NCBI GenBank assembly: GCA_963575745.1
Contig: CAUYUJ010018867.1
Location: 122,501 to 153,078 of the forward strand
Source of the DNA: Prorocentrum cordatum
Taxonomy: Eukaryota; Sar; Dinophyceae; Prorocentrales; Prorocentraceae
Length of the DNA: 30,578 bases
Direction: 5' to 3'
The notes beneath the pieces are model-generated. The model saw only the letters and a program-made list of their open reading frames with translations. It was not told where the DNA came from and did no database searches. A program made the translations under genes and the position numbers. Positions 1 through 7,700 of this stretch are shown here, piece by piece; the first letter of the stretch is position 1, and the number at the start of each line of letters is the position of its first letter.

Positions 1-30
1 GTTCCGCCAACGTTCGTACTGGGAGCCTTG

Positions 31-173
31 TGTTCCAGGGGTCCATAATCTCACGTATAGGTTTAGCTTTTGGTGTTTCACTCTGGGGACCGATGGACAG
101 AGATCCATCTTGTACGTGTCCGTGCCACATGTGGCTCAAGGGAAAACATTATGTCCCCTCTCCTGCTGCCACA
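31..173 (+). repeat. 5' LTR, 143 bp
   Basis: The repeat begins TGTTCCAGGGG and ends CTGCTGCCACA, with TG/CA termini, and matches 10327-10469 without a mismatch by eye. It is very short for an LTR. No TATA box is obvious. Positions 119-140 resemble the dinoflagellate spliced leader (TCCGT, GCCA and GGCTCAAG in order). Confidence 0.93.
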
Positions 174-175
174 GT

Positions 176-187
176 TGGTAGCGGAGC
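176..187 (+). promoter_or_regulatory. Primer-binding site, initiator tRNA-Met type
   Basis: TGGTAGCGGAGC begins two bases after the 5' LTR. It closely resembles the TGGTA(T/G)CAGAGC sites complementary to the 3' end of initiator tRNA-Met that many copia elements use to prime minus-strand DNA. There are one or two mismatches, and the exact tRNA of this organism is not known from the window. Confidence 0.75.
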
Positions 188-312
188 GGGGTCCGGCCCG
201 GAGGCCATGGGCGCGAGAGGCTGGCTGTGACGGCCAGGCCGCTCTGCGCTTGCGCGCCCCGGAGCCAGGCTTCGCTCTGACCACTGAGCAGCGTGGGATC
301 CACGGCAGAGAG

Positions 313-894
313 ATGCCCGCAGATGGTGAGCGGCAGCCGCCGCCAATCGCCCCAGGAGGCGATGGACGAGAGGAGACCTTCGCCGTCTTGGCAGCTCGAG
401 GAGCTGAGGGGTCGACGGCGGGAGCAGCAGCATCAGGCTCTACGGTCGTGGCGGCGACGACGATTGATCAGGAGACGCTCACTCGGGCAATACAGTCCGC
501 GGTCCAGGAGACCGTGCGGGCGCTCGGCCATTTTGGCCAACAGCAGCAGCGGCCACCGCCAGAGACAGCACCGACGGTGGCCGACCCATGGGACGGCACG
601 GGGGCCGACCCGTGGAGCAGCAGCAGAACCAGACAAGCCGCCGAGGTGGGCAGCGGAGAAGCAGCAGGAGATTCAGGACAGCGGCGCCCACCCGGCGACA
701 AGGACGACGTGAAGGAGGACCAGAAGTGGGACGAGCACCAGGACTGGGGCTCGAGCTGGAACAGCAACTGGTGGCCAGGCCAATGGACTGGGGGCCGAGG
801 TGACTTTTCGGACCCTCCAGCGTGGCCCGGCTGGGCCCACTATAGACAATGGCGCCGAGCCATTCGGCGCTGGAACGACAACACCGACGTATAA
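313..894 (+). CDS. gag: Gag, N-terminal exon of the copia element
   Basis: The open frame starts in the LTR, but the first sensible ATG after the primer-binding site is at 313 (MPADGERQPPP). The product is rich in Pro, Gln and Asp, with a Trp-rich stretch near its end (DWGSSWNSNWWPGQW) leading into WRRAIRRWNDNTD. Coding evidently ends at 888: the next bases, GTATAAAAA, begin an A-rich tract, and the TAA at 892-894 would end the frame if it is not spliced. The Gag fold resumes at 1181 with IAVWRRSEKF, so this exon plus the next make one domain. Gag would form the virus-like particle that packages element RNA. Confidence 0.7.
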   Translation: MPADGERQPPPIAPGGDGREETFAVLAARGAEGSTAGAAASGSTVVAATTIDQETLTRAIQSAVQETVRALGHFGQQQQRPPPETAPTVADPWDGTGADPWSSSRTRQAAEVGSGEAAGDSGQRRPPGDKDDVKEDQKWDEHQDWGSSWNSNWWPGQWTGGRGDFSDPPAWPGWAHYRQWRRAIRRWNDNTDV

Positions 895-1180
895 AAAAAA
901 AAAAACATAACAAAAAAAAAAAAAATAAAGAAAAAAAACCAAAGAAATCTAAATAAACAAAAAAAAAAGAGAAATAATAAATAAAAATATAAAAAAAAAA
1001 AAAAAAAATAAAAAAAATAATAATAAAAAAAAGAAAAAAGTAAAAAAAATGAGAAAAAAATAAATTAAAAAAAAAAAACAATATAAAAAAAAAAACAAAA
1101 AAAAAAAAAATAAAAAAAAAAAAAAAAGAATAAAAATAAAAAAAAAAAAAAAAAAAGAAAAAACAAAAAAAAGATAAAAG
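889..1180 (+). other. A-rich GT-AG intron inside gag (292 bp)
   Basis: This stretch is almost pure A with scattered T, G and C, and breaks Gag in mid-domain. GT at 889-890 follows a complete GAC codon. AG at 1179-1180 precedes ATA GCG GTC TGG. Removing 889-1180 joins the two Gag frames in phase 0 (NDNTD to IAVWRR). The length is not a multiple of three, so without splicing Gag ends at 894. It could instead be an A-rich insertion at an ATA/TA site that is not spliced, or partly a sequencing artefact of the homopolymer. Confidence 0.6.
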
Positions 1181-1756
1181 ATAGCGGTCTGGAGGAGGTC
1201 GGAGAAGTTCATGCGGCTCTTCGACTGGACGATGCAGGCCAAATTCGAGGACATCCCGGACAAGGAGCTCACCGCATCGTCATGGTTGCAGACGCTCCTC
1301 AGTCGCATGGACCTGATGATCGGGGAGCGCGAAGGAGACGAGCTACGACGGGCAGGACGAAAAGCATTATACGAGGCCGTCCGCGACTCCAAGGAGACGC
1401 TCACCCAGTACGTGAGTCGTCGTGAAGCAGAGTTCATCGACGCGGAGGGCCACGACTTGTGGATGTCCGACAAGCTCAAGGGTCTCTTCCTAGAGGAAGG
1501 GGCCAATCTCACTCAGCAGGGCGCGCAGAACTTGCGCGCGCTCACTCGCGGAGACCTGACCTACAGCAGCGTGAAGTGGGCACTGCGCCAGCTTGATTCA
1601 TCAGCCGGCACTGGGCGCCTGCTTCCCGGCAAAGCCGGGACAGGCAGCATGCTAGCGGCAGCGTCTGAAGACCTAGGGCCGAGCGCTCGCTCGGACGCTG
1701 GTGCTTTTCAGCCCTCCTCCTCCCCTCCTAACCTCGGTCGGTGTGAAGGTAATTAG
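1181..1756 (+). CDS. gag: Gag, central/C-terminal part
   Basis: The frame reads IAVWRRSEKFMRLFDW and continues through a mostly helical, charged region (LYEAVRDSKETLTQYVSRRE, then QNLRALTRGDLTYSSVKWAL). This layout suits the capsid-like core of copia Gag. The ATG at 1211 is probably an internal methionine, since homology-like sequence starts upstream at 1181. The frame closes at a TAG at 1754-1756, while Pol continues in another frame. A candidate intron (1663-1756) would join it to Pol after AAA with SEDANYQ. The Gag call rests on position and layout; no search was run. Confidence 0.65.
   Translation: MAVWRRSEKFMRLFDWTMQAKFEDIPDKELTASSWLQTLLSRMDLMIGEREGDELRRAGRKALYEAVRDSKETLTQYVSRREAEFIDAEGHDLWMSDKLKGLFLEEGANLTQQGAQNLRALTRGDLTYSSVKWALRQLDSSAGTGRLLPGKAGTGSMLAAASEDLGPSARSDAGAFQPSSSPPNLGRCEGN
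1663..1756 (+). other. Candidate 94-bp intron joining Gag to Pol
   Basis: GT at 1663 and AG at 1755-1756 give a frame-consistent join (codon GC|G) from Gag into the acidic stretch SEDANYQVVEDEEDDY of the Pol frame. Bases after the two junctions are alike (GTCTGAAGAC versus GTCGGAGGAT), a short imperfect direct repeat at the intron ends. Other GT/AG pairs or a ribosomal frameshift near 1700-1750 are possible. Confidence 0.35.
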
Positions 1757-4700
1757 GTCGGAGGATGCCAACTACCAGGTGGTCGAGGACGAAGAGGATG
1801 ACTACGACGAGGGAGCCGACGAGTCGGACGAGCTCGAGGAAGAGGACGTGGCGGCCCTCCTCGCGGAGATCGATGACATGGACATCGAGGAGGACGACGC
1901 CGAGCTGGTGCTGGCCGAGCTGACGAACAACAGGTCCTGGAAGCAGAACAAGGACCTCAAGCGCGCAGCTCGGCGCGATCGAGAATATTTCGGCTCCCGA
2001 GGTCGAGGCAGTGGCAGGACCTCTCATCCTTCTCGGCCAGCCGGGCGAGGAGGAGGTCGCCAGCGACGAGAACGTGACGAGCGTGGAGGCGGAGCTGGAG
2101 GGGCAGGACACCGGCCTCCTCAGGGCAGGCGACGCTTCCTCACTCAGGAGCAGCTGATGAAGGTCACCAAGTGCAAGCTGTGCCACGAGAAGGGCCATTG
2201 GGGGCGTGAGTGCCCCAACGTCGGCAGCACCAAGAAGGACGCTGTCAAGCGGGAGGTCTCCGTCAAGAAGACTCCCATCAGGAAGGCCTCGTCCTACATG
2301 TTCGACGGGGTGGCGTTCGGCAGTAACGACATGTGGGCAGCGCCGGCGTGGCGCGGGATCGAGGAGGAGATCACGTCAGGGTCGATCTTCCTGGCGGCCT
2401 CGTCGACCCAGGGCCTGGTCGACCCCGGGGCGGGGACTGATCTGGTAGGCGTGGAGGCTCTCAACAGGGAGTCCGAGGCGCTCGCGACCCACGGCCTCAG
2501 GTACGTCGAGATTCCTGCTGAACATCGGACGCACCTTCGTGGGGCCCACGGAGTTGGAGGCCAGGCCAAGGTCGTGAGCGCTATACTTTTTCCGTTGTGT
2601 TTAGGTGGCGTCTTTGGCATCATAGACACCACTGTGCTCGGAGAGGCTGTCCCTCACATTTTGAGCGTCAATCTTCTGGACTTTCTAGAGAGCGTGATTG
2701 ATTTACCGAGGAACAGGCTTCGCTCCGGCACCCTGCGCACGACCGTGGCCATGACACGCCTGGGTTCCGGGCACAGGATGGTAGAGATCGTGCGTTCCCT
2801 GGAGGAGCCGCCGACAGTCCCAGCGTCGGCCCTCCAGCGCTATCCTTTTCTGACGGAGGGGTCATTCACCCTTGGCAATGAGAAGCCTCCGAAGATGCTG
2901 GCAGATGGAACTGTGACGCAGTACATCCCTCACCTCATCATCTCCATCCTTCGGTTTAGAGCTAAGTCGAGGCGAGCAGGGTCCGGGTCAAGTCGTGCGG
3001 GGTCTAGACCAAGGGGGTTTTCGAGCAGAACGCCAAGCAGGGATCCGAGGGAATCGCCGTACCTGGGCTACTCGGTCGTCTTAATTGTCGCAGTCGTGGT
3101 CTGCCTATTCATCGTGTGTTGGGCTCAGCGGGCCCGCCTCGAACAGGTCACGGGCTCAGGATCTTTGGGGCACACTAAGGTCTTGGACAACAGCAACGAA
3201 GGACGGGACAGGGCTCTTGAGCCCATCGGCAAGGGAGCTCTCGACCTCATCGGCAGCAGGGGCCCAAGGGCTCTCGTGTATGTGCTGTCCGTGGCCTCTT
3301 TTGGCTCGAGTCTTTGCTCGTGGCTTTCCCGGCATCGACAGTTGAGCCGACGATCACAGCATCCTGCCGGCATCGTCCGGCGCAATGATGAAGTTCATAA
3401 CGATTTCCATGCTTATCCTGAGGGGGATCCTCTCAGTGCAGGGAGCTCCCCAGTTCCGCGGGTCCACCACTCAGCCGCCCGGAGGCGGCAACAGCAGAGG
3501 CGACGGCAGCGACGGTCGAGGAGACGCTGCCAGGGCGGTGCTGAGCCAGGCGGTCGAGACGCCGGTGGAGGCGCTGGCGGAGGCCACTACGACGCCGAGC
3601 GGACCGCCTTCCCATCCTGGAGTGCCCAACCAGCTGCCCGCCCAGCTGATGACTTGGGCCCAGGCGATGGCGGCCGCCGGACCCGATGGAGTGCCCGACC
3701 GAGGAGTGGCCGGCTACCTGATGGACGGGACGCCCATCCTGACGATGGAGTACCAGCAGTACCTGCTTCAGGCGCCCCCTCCGCCGTCGGACCCTCCGCC
3801 GGGGCCGAATCCAGCAGCAGCCTCCAGCGCTCAGACAGCAGCATCGCCGATGCCATGGATGGCCGGAGTCCAGGGGCAGTTTCCAGGTCCACCGAAGGCG
3901 AGGTCGGCACGACTGCTGGGCCACGGAGGGACGCCGAGCGCAGGTGCCTCGGGAGCAGCGCCGGGGATCCACCACGGCCGCGACGAGGATCAGGCATCGA
4001 TGCAGCTGGTCACGAACCAGAGCGACGACGGAGAAATGACAACTGCAGCAGCAGCTGCAGCTCCGATTTCGGCGGCAGCAGCAGCAGCAGCCATCCCAGC
4101 CCGGCGGGTGGCGGCACCGCTGAAGCCGAGATCGATCCCAGTCAAGCCGCCCCCGCCCAAGCTGGTGAACAACTGCAACCACTCGCAGGCCACATCGTAC
4201 GGCAATCAGTACGGCTCGGGCACGAAGTGCAAGTTCTGCGGCTACAAGCTCACATGGGTGCCACGCGGCAGCGGTGGCGAGCAGGACGGCGGGCCGGCAG
4301 CGAGGCCGGAGTCCGCAGCAGAGGCGGCCAGACGAGCGGCGGCTGCTGCCGAGCGGACGGTCCAGATCATGCAGGAGAACCCTGTGTTTCAGACAGGGAC
4401 GGCAGCACTGCAGACGGCCAACGACTTGAACGGCTACCTCAACGCACTACAGTGGCAGCTGCACCAGATCCCCGAGGGGATTCGATCCCTCGGAAAGGTG
4501 CAAGAGGTGGTCGAGCAGATTGCACAATATGCCAGTCAAGCACAGTTTCAGACCAGCAGTCAGCTGGAGGAGGGCCTGCAGCAGATCCATCAAGCGCTCA
4601 TTCGGCTCCGTCGTACCCTGGAGGCACTGGAGCCGATGGGGGAGTCCCTCGACTACCTGACGGAGCAGATGAGCACCCTGTCGCTGTCGGTCGGCAACAT

Positions 4701-7700
4701 CGAGCAGTCAATGGGTCAGATGGCGCAGATGATCGTGGAGATTGGGACGGCGGTGATGGGGCTCGTGCAGGTGGCCAACGCTGTCGGAGCGAACCAAGAG
4801 CTTCCGTTGCAGGAACCGGACAGCTCACAGGCGGGTGCTTCCTCGCCGGAGCCCGAGGGCACCCCGCAGGTCTCGACCACGGCAATGACAACGCCCTGGG
4901 AGATTCTCTACGAGAGCGACAAGGACGACGAGATGTAGCGTCGTCTTTGGACGCCACTCCTCGCTCTTCAGTCGCCGGCCCGAGCCGAGGGGCTTCGGGC
5001 CAGCAGCAGCAGAGTTCAAAGTGCAGTCGTTTGGACTGCGCCTGCGCTGCCGTCTCCGACAGGGGCTCTCCAGAGAGCCCATCGACAGCCCATTCTCCTA
5101 CCTACCCTCCCTCTGTGCAGAGACTCCTGGTCGGGCCCGAGTGGCTCGACGGAGATTGGATGAACGACGACCATGAGGTCGCTTGCGGATCTCAAGTGAG
5201 AAAGGCTCTCGGCGAGGCAGCAGCCAGGGCAACTGGAGCCCTCCCAGGGACCTTTCCTGTCGACGCGTCGGTCACTCCGGGACGATCCAAGGTGGCTTTC
5301 ATGGAAGTGTTCTCCCCTCCTAGGATTGCTCCTGCCGTTAAGAAAATTGGGGCCCCTGTGGGAGAGGAGGCCTCGTGGGACCTCAAGGTCGGTTGGGACG
5401 CCGCTCAAAGAACGGAAGTCGATCGCCTCTGGGAGACGATCAGGACCGATCGACCCGAAATGATCTGGCTGTGTTCCGAGTGTCGGGCCTTTTCCGCGAT
5501 CAATAGGTTGAATCGGGATCGGATGGACCCTGAGGACTGGAGGTCACTAGTGCGGGACGGCCTCCGAGACCTTTTCCTTTGCATGAGGATAGCCGACTAT
5601 CAGGTCCGACACGGACGGTTCTTTGCGTTCGAACACCCTCTTTACGCTTCCTCCTGGGGAACGCATGTTGTCAAGTGCGTGTGGGACCTCCCGGGAGTTC
5701 GACGGATCCGGCTCGACATGTGCCAGTTTGGAATGAGGGTGGACGACAGGGGGCTTAATAAGAAACCCACGGGAATTTTGTCCAACCGCCCCGAGGTGTT
5801 GCGGCTCTTAGACGGTCACCTCTGCACGGGGGAACACAAGCACGCTGTTCTGGAGGGAGGCTCGGTTACTACCAAGGCGGCATGTTACCCCCCCTTGTTC
5901 GTGCGCACTGTCGCCAGGGCTGTCGCCGAACATTGGTCCGGAGCTTCCAGGGCCAGGCAGTCTTCCTGGGCGGAGTTGGCGGAAGGAGTCTCCGGCGGGG
6001 CTGCGGAGGCCGGGGAAGCAATTGGCGGCGAAGGCGAGCCCGAAGGTTCGGACGAAAGCGACGACGAGCCCGAGACCCGACCACCCACTCAGAACAGAAC
6101 GAGGGGAGATGTGTCCGGGAAGCCCGATCCTCAGCCCACTGAGGACGAGAAACGGCTAATATACAAGTTGCACTGCAACATGGGCCATCCCGACAACCGA
6201 AAATTTCTTCGGGTTCTTCGAGCTGGCGGTACCAAACAGCACTTGGTGAGATGGGTGCGTCAGCATTTTGTTTGTTCGGAATGTGCGGAACGATCGCAGT
6301 CGGGGGCCCATCGTCGGGTTGCTCTGCCCAGGACCTTTCGTTTTAATCACATCGTGGGGGTTGATCTCTTCTACCTCGACTTTCAAGGTACGACGTATCC
6401 CTATCTCAACATCGTCGACCACGGGTCGAACCTGCAGGTTGTCACCCGAGTCGAGGCCGCGACGTCGGCCGCTGTCTGGTCCGAGTTTCTGAGGTCCTGG
6501 GTCCGACCGTTGGGTGCGCCACATCTGATCATCTCGGATGGGGGCTCGGAGTTTGGAGCTCGGTTCGCCCGAGGCTTGGAACAGTGGGGAGTTTGTCATC
6601 ATGTCTGCGACGCGGACAGTCCCTGGCAGAACGGACGAGTGGAGAGACACGGTGGCTGGGTCAAGGACCGAGTCCGTATTGAGCTAGAGTCCGGGACGTC
6701 CCTTCCCTCATCACTCCAGGAGCTGGATGATCTTGTGTTTGAGCTGGTGGCGCATAAGAACCGATTTTGGCATCGAGGTGGCTTTTCACCTCTCCAGTTG
6801 GTTTTTGGAGAAAACCCGCGGCTTCCGCATGAGCTCTTGTCCGACGATCGACGGGCTTTGCCCGGGTGGCAGGATGTCGTGAGCCCCTCCTCAGAGCAGG
6901 ACGAGGCAGGAGCTGAGTTTGCCAGGGCCCACGCTATCCGAGCGGCGGCCCGTAGGCTTGCCATGGAAGCCACGGCCCGAGACAAGCTGTCCCGAGCAGC
7001 CCGGGCGAGGACCCCTGGGACCAAGAGATTTACCCCCGGCCAGTGGATCTTCGTCTGGAGGCATTTCACCAGAATATCGTCCAGGGCCGACGCCCTAGGG
7101 CGCCGTCGTGCCGGCTGGACGGGTCCCGGGGTCGTGGTGCTTGCCGAGGGCGGCACGGTGTGGGTTGCGGTCCGGGCCCGTCTCTGGAAGTGTTCAGCCG
7201 AGCAAGTCAGGCTTGTTAGCCCTGAGGAAGAGTACGGCCTTCAATTGGCCGAAGACCCTAGATGGCAGGAGCTGCTCCGTTCGGCTCAGGCGAGGCGGGT
7301 GACCGCTGTGGACGTTCAGCGCGAGGGCCCCCCTCCCGAGAGTGCCTGGGACGAGGCGGCACAGGCCGAGCTCGACTCAGAACCAAGGGTCCCCGGAGCT
7401 GGGCCAATACCAGCCGAGGAACAAGGACCGGAGAATCGACCCTCTCCCCCGTCAGTGGGCGGGACTCTTGGGCTTCCTCGGAGGCCCCCCAGGGGGTCTC
7501 TCTCTCGTGCTGGATCGGTTGTAGCTCAACCAGGCTCGGACAGGACCGGGCTGCCCTCTATTTCCGAGCTGGCTCCTTCAGACGGAGGAGAGTCGGCAAC
7601 GCCGTCTCTCAGTCGGCAGTTGTCTCGAGGAGTTAGCTCAGGATCCGCCGAGGTCGAGTCAGGGGGTCAAGAGAGTCCAGAACTCCTCCCTCCTCCGTCC

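Noticed and set aside
527-538. GCCATTTTGGCC, close to the middle of the dinoflagellate spliced leader
   Set aside because: Only 12 bp match, it is a self-palindrome, the leader's ends are absent, and it lies in the Gag frame (ALGHFGQ). Chance is likely.
479-1512. Minus-strand frames rich in Phe over the A-rich tract
   Set aside because: They are translations of poly-T and not proteins.
1700-1757. Programmed ribosomal frameshift between Gag and Pol
   Set aside because: No clear slippery heptamer or following stem was seen; a frame-consistent GT-AG intron explains the shift at least as well, though neither is proven.
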